NCBI RefSeq assembly: GCF_000333015.1 | Contig: NZ_BANT01000018.1 | Coordinates: 1-64,000 of the forward strand | DNA length: 64,000 nucleotides | Direction of reading: 5' to 3' | Source: Gordonia hirsuta DSM 44140 = NBRC 16056 | GTDB lineage: Bacteria > Actinomycetota > Actinomycetes > Mycobacteriales > Mycobacteriaceae | Part shown: positions 52,101 through 61,877 of the stretch, piece after piece | Layout: each line of letters begins with the position of its first letter | How positions within the stretch are numbered: position 1 is the first letter of the stretch | The notes under the pieces: model-generated | What the model was told of the DNA's origin: nothing | The model's database searches: none | The model's input: only the letters and a program-made list of their open reading frames with translations | Made by a program: the position numbers and the translations under genes

Positions 52101-53645
52101 ATGTCCGCGGACCGTTGGCGCAACCCGCTTCGTGACCCAGACGACCGGCGGCTGCCGCAGATCGCCGGGCCGTGCGCCCTGGTGGTGTTCGGCGTCACCG
52201 GGGATCTGTCCCGCAAAAAGCTCATGCCGGCGGTTTACGACCTGGCGAACCGGGGGCTGTTGCCGCCGAGTTTCGCCCTGGTCGGTTTCGCCCGCCGGGA
52301 ATGGAGCGACGCCGAGTTCGCCGACACCGTCAAAGACGCGGTGCGCGAACACACGCGCACCGGCTTCGACGAAGCACAGTGGGAGCGACTGGCTCAGGGG
52401 ATCCGGTTCGTCGAGGGAAGCTTCGACGACGACGAGGCCTTCGATCGTCTCAAGAAGACGCTGACCGAACTCGACATCGAGCACGGTACCGACGGTAACC
52501 ACGCTTTCTACCTGGCGATTCCGCCGAACGCCTTCCCCACCGTGCTCGCTCAGCTCAAGCGCACCGGAATGGCCGTGTCGGGCCGGAACCAGACCTGGCA
52601 GCGAGTGGTGATCGAGAAGCCGTTCGGACACGACCTGCACAGTGCCCGTGAGCTCAATGCGCTGGTCAATAGTGTCTTTCCGGAAGAGTCGGTGTTCCGT
52701 ATCGACCACTATCTGGGCAAGGAGACGGTCCAGAACATCCTGGCGCTGCGCTTTGCCAATCAGATCTTCGAACCGCTGTGGAACAGCCACTACATCGATC
52801 ACGTCCAGATCACCATGGCCGAGGACATCGGCCTGGGCGGACGGGCCGGCTACTACGACGGCATCGGTGCGGCTCGCGACGTCATCCAGAACCACCTGAT
52901 GCAGTTGCTGGCGCTGGTGGCGATGGAGGAACCGATCTCCTTCTCACCCCGCGAACTGCAGGTGGAGAAGATCAAGGTGCTCTCCTCCATCCGCAACATC
53001 GAGCCGCTGGCGCAGCACTCGGCGCGCGGGCAGTACGGTGCCGGCTGGCAGGGATCCGAACACGTCGACGGTCTGGTCGACGAGGGTTTTCCAGCCGATT
53101 CGACCACCGAGACCTTCGCGGCGATCGCCGTGGAGGTCGACACCCGGCGCTGGGCGGGGGTGCCGTTCTATCTGCGCACCGGCAAACGACTGGGTCGACG
53201 CGTCACCGAGATCGCGCTGGTGTTCAAGCGCGCACCCCATCTGCCCTTCGACGAGTCGATGACCGCCGAACTCGGTCAGAACGCGATGGTCATCCGCATC
53301 CAGCCCGACGAGGGTGTCAACCTGCGGTTCGGATCCAAGGTCCCCGGCACCAGCATGGAGGTCCGGGACGTCAACATGGACTTCAGCTACGGCGAGGCGT
53401 TCACCGTCAGTTCGCCGGAAGCCTACGAGCGACTGCTGCTGGACGTGATGCTGGGTGAACCCTCGTTGTTCCCGGTGAACGAGGAAGTCGAATTGAGCTG
53501 GTCGGTTCTCGACCCGGTGCTGGCTCACTGGGCCGGTGCCGACGAGGCGGGAGATACGCCGGAGCACTATGCGGCCGGGACCTGGGGTCCAGAGTGCGCC
53601 GATGAGATGCTGGCGCTGACCGGCCGGGTGTGGCGGCGACCGTGA
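52101..53645 (+). CDS. zwf: glucose-6-phosphate dehydrogenase
   Basis: Protein of 514 residues, first step of the oxidative pentose-phosphate branch. Coenzyme motif GVTGDLSRKKLMPA (about 32-45), conserved EKPFGHDL, and the active-site RIDHYLGKETVQN with catalytic His. It starts 10 bp past tal and is followed at 10 bp by opcA, whose product is needed for its activity in actinobacteria. Confidence 0.97.
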   Translation: MSADRWRNPLRDPDDRRLPQIAGPCALVVFGVTGDLSRKKLMPAVYDLANRGLLPPSFALVGFARREWSDAEFADTVKDAVREHTRTGFDEAQWERLAQGIRFVEGSFDDDEAFDRLKKTLTELDIEHGTDGNHAFYLAIPPNAFPTVLAQLKRTGMAVSGRNQTWQRVVIEKPFGHDLHSARELNALVNSVFPEESVFRIDHYLGKETVQNILALRFANQIFEPLWNSHYIDHVQITMAEDIGLGGRAGYYDGIGAARDVIQNHLMQLLALVAMEEPISFSPRELQVEKIKVLSSIRNIEPLAQHSARGQYGAGWQGSEHVDGLVDEGFPADSTTETFAAIAVEVDTRRWAGVPFYLRTGKRLGRRVTEIALVFKRAPHLPFDESMTAELGQNAMVIRIQPDEGVNLRFGSKVPGTSMEVRDVNMDFSYGEAFTVSSPEAYERLLLDVMLGEPSLFPVNEEVELSWSVLDPVLAHWAGADEAGDTPEHYAAGTWGPECADEMLALTGRVWRRP

Positions 53646-53655
53646 GGAGACACCG

Positions 53656-54573
53656 ATGATCGTCGATCTGCCCGACACCTCCACGCGCATCGTCAGCAAG
53701 AAGCTGGTGCAGATCCGCCGTGCCGGCGGTGAGGTGACGCTCGGTCGCGTCCTGACGCTGATCATCGTCACCGAACCCGGAGACGCCGCCGAAACCGCGG
53801 TTCAGGCCTCCAATGCGGCCAGCCGCGAACATCCCTGCCGAGTGATCGTGGTGATCCGCGGCCGAGCCAGCGCACCGACCCGGCTCGATGCCCAGATCCG
53901 GGTCGGCGGCGACGCCGGAGCCTCCGAGGTGGTGGTGCTCGAGTTGTCCGGCGATCTGGCCGGGCACGCCGAAGCGGTAGTGACACCGTTCCTGTTGCCG
54001 GACACCCCGGTGGTGACCTGGTGGCCCGGGCCCGCACCGGTCAGTCCGGCCCGAGATCGGCTGGGCCGACTGTCCTCGCGGCGCATCACCGATGCGCGGG
54101 CCGCTGACGATCCGGGTCTGGCCCTGGCTGCCCTAAGGTCGGCCTATCGCCCCGGTGACACCGATCTGGCCTGGAGTTCGGTGACACCGTGGCGGGCGAT
54201 GCTGGTCTCGGCACTGGACCGACCGCCGCACTCCCCCGTGCTGTCGGCGACGGTGGTCGGTCCCGCCGACAATCCCGGACTGGATCTGTTCGCCGGCTGG
54301 CTGGCTCACTATCTGCAGGTTCCGGTGACCCGCACGGACGGCACCTGGCTGGTTCGCCTCGAGCGTGGCGACGGGCCGGTGGAGATGACCGTCGACGAGA
54401 TCGGCGGCGTGTTGCGCTCTCCCGGACATCCCGACGGCCGCGCACCCTTCCAACGGCGGACCACCGCCGAATGCCTGGCCGAGGAATTGCGCCGACTGGA
54501 CGACGATGGGGTGTATCTGAACGCCCTGCAGGGCCTGTCCGGTGTGACCCATAGGAAAGCAGAGACGGTATGA
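53656..54573 (+). CDS. opcA: G6PDH assembly protein OpcA
   Basis: Protein of 305 residues that assembles and activates Zwf, known from cyanobacteria and actinobacteria. Family segments visible: VLTLIIVTEP, CRVIVVIRG, TPVVTWWPGPAP, RRITDARA and DLAWSSVTPWRAMLVSALD, with a C-terminal LAEELRRLDDDGVY. AGGAG precedes ATG. Stop overlaps the pgl start (ATGA). Confidence 0.95.
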   Translation: MIVDLPDTSTRIVSKKLVQIRRAGGEVTLGRVLTLIIVTEPGDAAETAVQASNAASREHPCRVIVVIRGRASAPTRLDAQIRVGGDAGASEVVVLELSGDLAGHAEAVVTPFLLPDTPVVTWWPGPAPVSPARDRLGRLSSRRITDARAADDPGLALAALRSAYRPGDTDLAWSSVTPWRAMLVSALDRPPHSPVLSATVVGPADNPGLDLFAGWLAHYLQVPVTRTDGTWLVRLERGDGPVEMTVDEIGGVLRSPGHPDGRAPFQRRTTAECLAEELRRLDDDGVYLNALQGLSGVTHRKAETV

Positions 54574-55307
54574 GTGAACGTGAGACCCTGATCTTCGATG
54601 CGCAGTCCGCACTCATCGCGACGGCCGCGAATCGATTCGCCGACGCAGTGTACCGCGCCCAGCAGGCCCGCGGGACCGCGATCGTCGCGCTGACCGGCGG
54701 TTCCAACGGTATCGGACTGCTCCGCGCCCTGGCGCAGACCCCGCCGCCGGACCGGCCGGCGATCGATTGGTCGCGCATCGATCTGTACTGGGGCGACGAA
54801 CGCTTCGTGACCGCCGCTGATCCCGAGCGCAACGCCGGTCAGGCCTTCGAGGCGCTGTTCGATCATGTTCCGGTCGACCCCGACCGTGTCCACGTCATCG
54901 CCGCCTCCGACGGTGAATTCGGCGACGATATCGAGGCCGCCGCCGCCGCCTATGCCGAGCAACTGGGGCCCGGTATCGCCTTCGACGTGCACCTTCTCGG
55001 CATGGGGGGCGAGGGGCACATCAACTCCCTGTTCCCCCATACCGCGGCCACCGCCGAAAAGACCCTGCCGGTTGTGGCCGTGACCGACTCCCCCAAGCCC
55101 CCGCCGCGGCGGATCACTCTCACGTTTCCGGTGATCAACCGGTCGCGGGAAGTGTGGTTCCTGGTGTCCGGGGACGAGAAGGCCGAAGCGGTCGCCGCCG
55201 CTCACCGCGGTGCCGATCCACTGGATTGGCCGTGTGCGGGTGCACAGGGCACCGAGCGGACGGTCTGGTTCCTCGACACCGGCGCAGCGTCTCAGCTGCC
55301 GACCTGA
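54570..55307 (+). CDS. pgl: 6-phosphogluconolactonase
   Basis: DevB-type enzyme of 245 residues hydrolysing 6-phosphogluconolactone after Zwf. Conserved ALTGGSNGIGLLRAL (about 33-47), WGDERFVTAADPERNAGQAF and HLLGMGGEGHINSLFPHT (catalytic His/Gly loop). Last gene of the operon; converges on the antiporter gene with a 22-bp gap in which no strong terminator is seen. Confidence 0.95.
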   Translation: MSERETLIFDAQSALIATAANRFADAVYRAQQARGTAIVALTGGSNGIGLLRALAQTPPPDRPAIDWSRIDLYWGDERFVTAADPERNAGQAFEALFDHVPVDPDRVHVIAASDGEFGDDIEAAAAAYAEQLGPGIAFDVHLLGMGGEGHINSLFPHTAATAEKTLPVVAVTDSPKPPPRRITLTFPVINRSREVWFLVSGDEKAEAVAAAHRGADPLDWPCAGAQGTERTVWFLDTGAASQLPT

Positions 55308-55329
55308 CCCGTGCGGGCGCGCCCCGCCC

Positions 55330-57003
55330 CTAGCTTTCGGAGGTTCTGCTGTCGTCCTGGACGCGCATCTCGCGGGTCCCGACGCCGCGCCAGTCGAACG
55401 GTTTGGCTCCGGTCCGCGGAGGGATCTTCCCGGTGGCGACGGCGTCGACCGCACGATCGGCCAAGGCCTCACCGGCGCCCTGGTAGAGGTGGATGACCAC
55501 GTCAACGCCCAGATCCTTGAGTTCGTGGACGTCTTCGCGATAGAGCGCCACCGAGGCGATCACCGCTCCACCGTCGCCGACCCGCTGCAACTCGCGGACC
55601 GCCTCGATATTGGCGTACTGGGCCGGCATCGCCAACACGATCAATTTGACGCTGCCGGTGTCGACCACGCGCGTCCAGAAATCGTAGTCGGTGGCATCGC
55701 CTTCGATGATGTCGACGCCCTTGCTCGCCAGTTCGTGTGTTCTGTTCGGGTCGTGCTCGACGCCCAGTGTGCGGTAGCCGTACTCGTCGACCAGCTGCCG
55801 GTATACCGCATAGCCGACGCGGCCCATTCCCAGCACCAGTGCCTGCGCGTACCCGGTCTCGATCGGCCGGTCATCGGGATGAATCTTGTGCGGCGGTCTG
55901 ACCGGTAGGCGCCGAGCGAACCGGGACACCGCGGACACACTGGTCGGGTTGGCCACACCGGCAAGGACGAAGCCTCCGGATACGGCGATCACCAGCGTCA
56001 GCAGCCAGCTCTCCGACAGCCATCCGTCTTCGGTGCCCATCTCCGCGATGATCAGCGCGAACTCGGAGTAGTTCGCCAACGCCAACGCCGACAGCAGCGA
56101 GGTCCTGTTGCGCAGCCCGAACAGCCACAACAGGCCCCAGTAGACCACGCCCTGCAGCGGCAGGAGTAACAACAGCGACAGCCCGACCGCGACGTTCTCC
56201 CACTCGGGGATGCCGTGGAATCCGATACCCACGAAGAAGCCGACCAGAAGCAGATCCTTGATGCGGAACAGCGCATTGGCGAGCTGGGCTGCGCCGGGCC
56301 GGCGGGCCAGCACCACCCCGATGATCATGGCCCCGAGGCTGCCGGAGAGTCCGACCGCGGAGAACAGCAGGTACCCCGGGATCATCGCCATGCCGATGCC
56401 GAAGAGGACCTCCATCTCCCCGTGTCCGATCCGGTACCAGTGCTTGGTCAACAGAGAGACCAGCGGAATCACCGCGACCAGGCTCAGCGCCCAGATACTG
56501 GGTGCCTCGCCGCGGGAGATCGACATCAGAACCACCGCACCCAGGTCTTGCATCACCAGGATGCCGATGACAATCCGGCCGTACAGTGCCTGTTCGTCGC
56601 CGCGTTCCTGCAGCACCTTGATCGCCACGATGGTGCTCGAGAACGACAACACGAAGGCGATCGCGACCAGTACCTGCAGCGACTTGGGGCCGATCAGGCC
56701 GATGACGGCCAACAAGGTCAAGAACCCGACCCCGATCACCGTCATGACGAGCATGTGCAGCCCGGCGTTGAGCCACACCTCCTTCTTGATCAGCGAACGG
56801 ATATCCAATTGCAGCCCGATCGCGAACAGCAGCAGCATCACGCCGACCTCGGCGACCTCGGTCAAACCGCCGATCCGGTCGACACCGGCGGCGTTCAGGA
56901 TGAACCCGGCCGCCAGGAATCCGATGAGCGGAGGAAGCCGAAGCAGCTTCGCCACGAGACCGCAGGCGAAGACGGCCGCCAGATAGGTGGCCAGCAAAGT
57001 CAT
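55330..57003 (-). CDS. CPA2-family cation:proton antiporter with RCK domain
   Basis: Membrane protein of 557 residues, Kef/YbaL-like. Twelve or so helices (about 1-375) include GFLAAGFILNAAGV, VMLLLFAIGLQLD and the ion-path ALANYSEFALIIAEM. A cytoplasmic TrkA-N (RCK) domain (about 410-530) has the NAD motif ALVLGMGRVGYAVYRQL and GDATDYDFW. It probably exchanges K+ or Na+ for protons under redox or pH control. TACGAT (57010-57015) ends 6 nt before ATG 57003, a likely leaderless start. Confidence 0.9.
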   Translation of the reverse strand: MTLLATYLAAVFACGLVAKLLRLPPLIGFLAAGFILNAAGVDRIGGLTEVAEVGVMLLLFAIGLQLDIRSLIKKEVWLNAGLHMLVMTVIGVGFLTLLAVIGLIGPKSLQVLVAIAFVLSFSSTIVAIKVLQERGDEQALYGRIVIGILVMQDLGAVVLMSISRGEAPSIWALSLVAVIPLVSLLTKHWYRIGHGEMEVLFGIGMAMIPGYLLFSAVGLSGSLGAMIIGVVLARRPGAAQLANALFRIKDLLLVGFFVGIGFHGIPEWENVAVGLSLLLLLPLQGVVYWGLLWLFGLRNRTSLLSALALANYSEFALIIAEMGTEDGWLSESWLLTLVIAVSGGFVLAGVANPTSVSAVSRFARRLPVRPPHKIHPDDRPIETGYAQALVLGMGRVGYAVYRQLVDEYGYRTLGVEHDPNRTHELASKGVDIIEGDATDYDFWTRVVDTGSVKLIVLAMPAQYANIEAVRELQRVGDGGAVIASVALYREDVHELKDLGVDVVIHLYQGAGEALADRAVDAVATGKIPPRTGAKPFDWRGVGTREMRVQDDSRTSES

Positions 57004-57009
57004 GTGGTC

Positions 57010-57015
57010 ATCGTA
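57010..57015 (-). promoter_or_regulatory. -10 box, leaderless start of antiporter gene
   Basis: TACGAT on the minus strand, 6 nt before the ATG, fits TANNNT. It lies just past the terminator of the upstream repeat-protein gene. Confidence 0.55.
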
Positions 57016-57027
57016 GTGCTCACTGCT

Positions 57028-57059
57028 GTGGGCCGGTCCGGAGATCCGGACCGGCCCAC
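57028..57059 (-). terminator. terminator after repeat-protein gene
   Basis: Perfect 14-bp inverted repeat (arms 57028-57041 and 57046-57059, GTGGGCCGGTCCGG and its complement) with a 4-nt loop, 22 bp past the stop of the leftward gene. Confidence 0.85.
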
Positions 57060-57081
57060 CGAGCCGAATGCGGTGGTGGCC

Positions 57082-57900
57082 TTAGACATCCAGGTCGATG
57101 TCGGTGTCATCCACCTGTCCGGCCTCCTGCCACTGGTCGGTGGTGGTGTCGAACTCGTAGGCGGTGTCGGGGACATTGTCGCCGTCGGTGTCGATCAGAG
57201 CCGAGTCGATGGTGCCGTCTCCGTCGGCGTCGACGTAGAACGAATCGATCTCACCGTCGAAGTTCGAGTCCACCAGGGCGGTGTCGACGATGCCGTCGCC
57301 GCCGTCCGAGATGTTGACCTGGTCCGGGATCCCGTCGCCGTCGTTGTCGTAGGCGATCGCGTCGACGATGCCGTCGCCGTCGATGTCGATCTCGATCGGC
57401 GCTGCCTGTCCCGAGTACGAACCGATCGGGTCGGTCAGGTTACCGTCGCTGGAGGTGATGGTCTGGCCGTCGGTACCGGGCTGCGGGGTGGTCTGGGTAC
57501 CGGTCGTGCGGCCGATCGGTCCCTCATCGACCCAGACACCGTCTTGATCGGTATCGGTGAGTACCCGATCGGCGATCCCGTCGCCGTCGACGTCGATGAC
57601 CGCGGTGTCGAAGATCCCGTCGCCGTCGGTATCGATGGCGATCGAGTCGAGGATGCCGTCGCCGTCGAAGTCGACCAGGGCGGTGTCGGCGATCCCGTCG
57701 CCGGTGGTGTCGAAGTCGATCTGATCGATCACACCGTCCCCGTCGAAGTCGTAGGCGACGCCGTCGGCCACCCCGTCACCGTCCAGATCGGCGGGAATCG
57801 GCTGGCCAGGGGCATATCCTGCGGGAGTTTGATAGCCGACGTTGGGCACCTCGATCGGCTCCTGGGCGCTGCTGCCGGTGGTCTCGCTGTTGCCGTTCAT
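57082..57900 (-). CDS. acidic DGDG tandem-repeat protein, calcium-loop-like
   Basis: Very acidic protein of 272 residues; AGGAGG lies 6 nt before ATG. After a neutral N-terminus (1-38) come seven units starting at residues 40, 53, 66, 79, 92, 105 and 118, each exactly 13 residues: DGDG-hydrophobic-x-D-x-x-x-x-D-x. A Thr/Gly/Gln-rich linker (about 126-170) follows, then six more units at 174, 187, 200, 213, 226 and 239. The DxDGDGxxD core is like EF-hand and thrombospondin-3 Ca2+ loops. There is no signal peptide, membrane helix or anchor, so Ca2+ binding and cytosolic location are both inference. Function unknown. Confidence 0.8.
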   Translation of the reverse strand: MNGNSETTGSSAQEPIEVPNVGYQTPAGYAPGQPIPADLDGDGVADGVAYDFDGDGVIDQIDFDTTGDGIADTALVDFDGDGILDSIAIDTDGDGIFDTAVIDVDGDGIADRVLTDTDQDGVWVDEGPIGRTTGTQTTPQPGTDGQTITSSDGNLTDPIGSYSGQAAPIEIDIDGDGIVDAIAYDNDGDGIPDQVNISDGGDGIVDTALVDSNFDGEIDSFYVDADGDGTIDSALIDTDGDNVPDTAYEFDTTTDQWQEAGQVDDTDIDLDV

Positions 57901-57998
57901 GGTGTCCTCCTGCGGGTGCTGGTTTTTGGTGACCGGGGTGGGTTATCAGGTAAGAGGTGCCCGGTGCGCCAAAAGTTCCCGCACCGATGCGGTGGCGG

Positions 57999-60827
57999 CT
58001 ATCCGCTGTTGCGCAGAGCGGTGGCCAGGCCGTTCATCGTCAGTTGGATGGCGCGCCGGATCTGCGGGGTGTCCTCGCCGCCGCGGAATCGGCGCAGCAA
58101 CTCCACCTGCAGCAGATTCAGCGGTTCCAGGTACGGGAACCGGTTGTAGACGCTGCGTTTGAGCGCATCGTTGTCGGCCAGCAGGTCGTGCGTTCCGGTG
58201 ATGGCCGCATACATCCGCAGCGTGCGTTCGTGCTCGGTGGCGAGCATCGTGAACACCCGCTCCCGTAGGTCGGCATCGGGGACGAGTTCGGCGTAGCGGG
58301 CGGCCAGCCCCAGGTCCGATTTGGCCAGGACCTGCGCCATATTCGACATCACCGACCGGAAGAAGGGCCACTGCCGGTAGTAGTCGGCCAGTTGCGCCAA
58401 CCGTTCCGGACCATCGCCCACCCACTGTTCGAAGGCGGAACCGGTGCCATACCAGCCGGGCAGCATCACCCGGCACTGGGTCCAGGACAGGACCCACGGG
58501 ATCGCGCGCAGATCCGAGATCGCGGTGGTCTGTTTCCTAGAGGTCGGCCGACTGCCGATGTTCAGGGCCCCGATCTCCGACAGCGGGGTCGAATCGGTGA
58601 AGTACTCGACGAACCCGGGTGTGCGGTGCACCAGATCGCCGTAGGCGGTGCGGGCCAGCCCGGCCAACTCGTCGAGCACCTGATAGGCCCGGGCGGGATC
58701 GCTCAGTCCCTCGGTGTCGAGGAGCGTCGACTCCAGGGTCGCGGCGACCAGCGTTTCCAGATTGCGGCGGGCGCTGATCGGTTCGGCGTATTTCGCGGCG
58801 ATCACCTCCCCCTGTTCGGTGAGCCGCAGGCCCCCCTGCACCGCGCCGGGCGGCTGCGCCAGGATCGCGTCGTAGCTGGGCCCGCCGCCGCGTCCGACGG
58901 TGCCGCCGCGTCCGTGGAACAGGCGCAACGACAGACCTGCCTGCCGGGCCACCTGCACCAACTCCAGTTCGGCACGGTAGAGCGCCCAGTTCGCCGCCAG
59001 GTAGCCGCCGTCCTTGTTGGAGTCGGAGTAGCCGAGCATCACTTCTTGAACGTTCTGTTGACCGGCGAGCAGGGCGCGATAGAAGTCCAGGTCCAGGGCC
59101 GCGGTGATGATCGAGGCACCGGCCTGCAGGTCCTCGATGGTCTCCAACAGCGGCACCACCCGGACCACGCAGCGCGGGGCGCCGGACGCATCCAGGCCGT
59201 AGAGACCCGCCTCCTTGAGCAGCACCATCGCCTCCAGCAGATCCGAGACCGACTGGCACATGCTGATGATGTACGTCGGCACCGCCTCGGGGCCGAAGCG
59301 GCGCACCGCATCGGCGGCGGCGGCCACCACCCCCAGTTCTTTGGCCGCCAACTCGCTCAACTCGGCGTCCGGGGCGGTGAGGGGGCGCCGGGTGGTCAGC
59401 TCGGCGGTCAGCAGTTCGACGCGGCGGGCTTCGTCGAGCCCCGCATAGTCCGGGCAGACCCCGGCCCAGGCCAGCAGTTCGCCCACCACCTGCTCGTGCA
59501 TCTCCGAGTTCTGGCGCAGGTCCAGTCCTGACAGGTGGAAGCCGAAGGTGCGGACCGCTTCGCGCAGCGCGCCCAGCCGGTTGTCGGCGAGCGTATCGTC
59601 GACGACGGCGCGCAGCGCGGTGTCGATCACGTCCAGATCGGCCAGGAATTCCTCGGGGCCGGCGTACGGCTCTGCGGTGGCGGCCCACTCCCGTTCGGCC
59701 GCCAGCAGGAAGTCGGTGCCCAGCAGATCCTGCGCTGTGGCGGCGAGTCGGCCGCGGACGGTCCGCAACGCTGAACGGAACGGTTCGTCATCGTCGTCGG
59801 CGGACCGGCCGCTCAGTGCCCGCAGGTCGTCGGTGATCGGCGAGACCAGTCGCGCCGACATTGCCAGCTCGTGCCGCAGGGTGGTCACCTCGTTCAGGTG
59901 ATGGCGCAGCGCGGTGGCGGCGGCAGCGCTGGTGGCCTGGTTCACCACCTGTCCGGTGACCGCTGGATTGCCGTCGCGGTCACCGCCGATCCACGATCCC
60001 ATCCGGATCAGCGACAGCTTCTCCAGTCCCGCCTCGGGGTAGGCGCTGGTCAGCGCCCGCCGCACATCCCGGTTCAGGTTCGGGAGGACCTGGAAGAAGG
60101 AGGCCCCGTAGTAGCGCAGACCGGTGGTGATCTCGTCGCCGATGGTCAATCGCCGCAGCCGGATCAGCGCGGTCTGCCAGAGCACCAGGACCTGCTCGGT
60201 GATCTGCCGTTCGATGCGTTCGATCTCCTCGGGGATCAGTTCGGTCCGCGCACGTACCCGCATCAGTTCGGTGATGGTGTTCTGCGCTTCGAAGACGGTG
60301 CGCCGGCGGGTCTCGGTCGGATGGGCGGTGATCACCGGTACCACCGCACCGTGGGCCAGTGCCTGCCCGACGGTGGCGTCGTCGAGTCCGGCGTCCCGCA
60401 GAGCCGAGAGTGCACCGGCGAGGCTGGAGGGCTGGGGCCGGTCGCCGGCGCGCTGGTGGATGCGGCGTCGTCGTTCCCGATGCAGGTCTTCGGCCAGGTT
60501 GGCCAGCAGCGCGAAGCTGGAGAAGGCGCGGATCACCGGGAGCAGCTCGCCGACCGTCGGATCGGTGTAGCGGGCGGCCAGGTCGTCGCGGCTGATCTCG
60601 TTGTAGCGGATGGCGAAGGCGTCGCGTCGGGAGTTCTCGACCAGGTCGAAGGTCTGTTCACCCGAGTGAGCGGCGATCACCTCGCCGAGCAGTCCGCCGA
60701 GGAAGCGGATGTCCTCGCGCAGCGGTTCGGTCGCCGCCTGCCCGGTGTCGTCGATCACGATCCGGTCGATCATGGGGGTGGCGACGGCACGGGCGACGAT
60801 TTCGGCGGAGGACTCCGGTGGGGGCAT
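57999..60827 (-). CDS. ppc: phosphoenolpyruvate carboxylase
   Basis: Anaplerotic enzyme of 942 residues making oxaloacetate from PEP and bicarbonate. ATG 60827 is chosen because a -10-like CATACT ends 7 nt before it. Catalytic motifs: [16 protein letters not shown] (His/Arg), [50 protein letters not shown] and the C-terminal [13 protein letters not shown]...RNSG with the terminal NxG. Supplies oxaloacetate for aconitase-linked TCA flux. Confidence 0.97.
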   Translation of the reverse strand: MPPPESSAEIVARAVATPMIDRIVIDDTGQAATEPLREDIRFLGGLLGEVIAAHSGEQTFDLVENSRRDAFAIRYNEISRDDLAARYTDPTVGELLPVIRAFSSFALLANLAEDLHRERRRRIHQRAGDRPQPSSLAGALSALRDAGLDDATVGQALAHGAVVPVITAHPTETRRRTVFEAQNTITELMRVRARTELIPEEIERIERQITEQVLVLWQTALIRLRRLTIGDEITTGLRYYGASFFQVLPNLNRDVRRALTSAYPEAGLEKLSLIRMGSWIGGDRDGNPAVTGQVVNQATSAAAATALRHHLNEVTTLRHELAMSARLVSPITDDLRALSGRSADDDDEPFRSALRTVRGRLAATAQDLLGTDFLLAAEREWAATAEPYAGPEEFLADLDVIDTALRAVVDDTLADNRLGALREAVRTFGFHLSGLDLRQNSEMHEQVVGELLAWAGVCPDYAGLDEARRVELLTAELTTRRPLTAPDAELSELAAKELGVVAAAADAVRRFGPEAVPTYIISMCQSVSDLLEAMVLLKEAGLYGLDASGAPRCVVRVVPLLETIEDLQAGASIITAALDLDFYRALLAGQQNVQEVMLGYSDSNKDGGYLAANWALYRAELELVQVARQAGLSLRLFHGRGGTVGRGGGPSYDAILAQPPGAVQGGLRLTEQGEVIAAKYAEPISARRNLETLVAATLESTLLDTEGLSDPARAYQVLDELAGLARTAYGDLVHRTPGFVEYFTDSTPLSEIGALNIGSRPTSRKQTTAISDLRAIPWVLSWTQCRVMLPGWYGTGSAFEQWVGDGPERLAQLADYYRQWPFFRSVMSNMAQVLAKSDLGLAARYAELVPDADLRERVFTMLATEHERTLRMYAAITGTHDLLADNDALKRSVYNRFPYLEPLNLLQVELLRRFRGGEDTPQIRRAIQLTMNGLATALRNSG

Positions 60828-60878
60828 GGTGCCTAGTATGCGCCCCGTGGCACGATCCGGCACGACGATCGCGGGCTG

Positions 60879-61877
60879 TCACACCGCCGGTACGACCAGT
60901 CCCTCGGCGATGAGCCAGTCGTAGGCGACATCGGCCGGATCGACGCCGTTGATATCGACCTCGGCGTTGAGGGCCTGCAGTGCCGGCTCGGTCAGCTTCT
61001 CGGAGATCTTGCCCAGCAGAACCGCCAGCTCCGGGTGGTTCTCGTAGGTCTGCCGAGCAACGATCGCCGCACCGTTGTACGGCAGGAAGAACTTCCGGTC
61101 GTCTTCCATCACCGTCAGATTCAGGTTCTGGATGCGGCCGTCGGTGGTGTAGACCATGCCGAAGTTGCACGGCCTGCTCGCTGCCGTCGAGGAGTACACG
61201 ACGCCCGAATCCATCGCGGTGACGTTGCCCTGGGGGGTGCCGTTGGGTGCCCCCAGCGGGATCCCGTAGGTGGCGAGCATCGGCTGCAATCCATCCGAAC
61301 GGCTGAAGAACTCGTCGTTGATGCAGAACGTCCGTTCGTTGACCGGCAGCGCGGCGACCTCCGACATCGTGCGCACTCCCAGCCGCTCGGCGGTGGTGTG
61401 TGCCGCAGCGAAGGCGTAGGTGTTGTTGAACTGGGCCGGTGGCAGCCAGATCAGGTCGTTCTGATCCCGGTCCAGATCGTGGACCCGCTGCCAGAGCTCG
61501 TGCGGCTCGGCGACGGTCTCGGTCTGTGCGTGATAGGCCTGCCAGGCGGTTCCGGTGTAATCCCACATGATGTCGGCCTGGCCGTTGATCAACACCTGGC
61601 GGGCGGCGGCCGAACCCGGTGCGCCGGTCATATCCATCACTTCGGCCCCGGCCGCGGACAGATAGGTGGCCGTGATCTTGCCCAGGATCACCTGCTCGGT
61701 GAAGTCCTTCGAGGTGATCGTCAGATCCACTCCGTCCAGGGGCCGCTCGCCGTCGGGCAGCTTCGCCGACCGGTAGGTGCCCGAGGAACTGACCAGCCCG
61801 CAGCCGACCAGGCTCACCACCAGTAGGACCGCCAGCACCAGCAGGCCGCCGCGGCGCGGTGATCTGCGCGCGCTCAT
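60879..61877 (-). CDS. glycine betaine/choline-type ABC substrate-binding lipoprotein
   Basis: Protein of 332 residues. Signal peptide with lipobox VSLVGCG (Cys at about 26). The OpuAC-type fold is seen in LTITSKDFTEQVILGKITAT, QADIMWDYTGTAWQAY (aromatic ligand box) and GMVYTTDGRIQNLNLTVMED. It would bind betaine, choline or a related osmolyte outside the membrane. ATG overlaps the stop of the permease gene. The ligand cannot be fixed from sequence. Confidence 0.9.
   Translation of the reverse strand: MSARRSPRRGGLLVLAVLLVVSLVGCGLVSSSGTYRSAKLPDGERPLDGVDLTITSKDFTEQVILGKITATYLSAAGAEVMDMTGAPGSAAARQVLINGQADIMWDYTGTAWQAYHAQTETVAEPHELWQRVHDLDRDQNDLIWLPPAQFNNTYAFAAAHTTAERLGVRTMSEVAALPVNERTFCINDEFFSRSDGLQPMLATYGIPLGAPNGTPQGNVTAMDSGVVYSSTAASRPCNFGMVYTTDGRIQNLNLTVMEDDRKFFLPYNGAAIVARQTYENHPELAVLLGKISEKLTEPALQALNAEVDINGVDPADVAYDWLIAEGLVVPAV

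Noticed and set aside
56215-58149. Plus-strand frame of 644 codons across antiporter and repeat-protein genes
   Set aside because: It is the mirror of the DGDG repeats and the antiporter; the minus-strand genes have ribosome binding site, terminator and family features.
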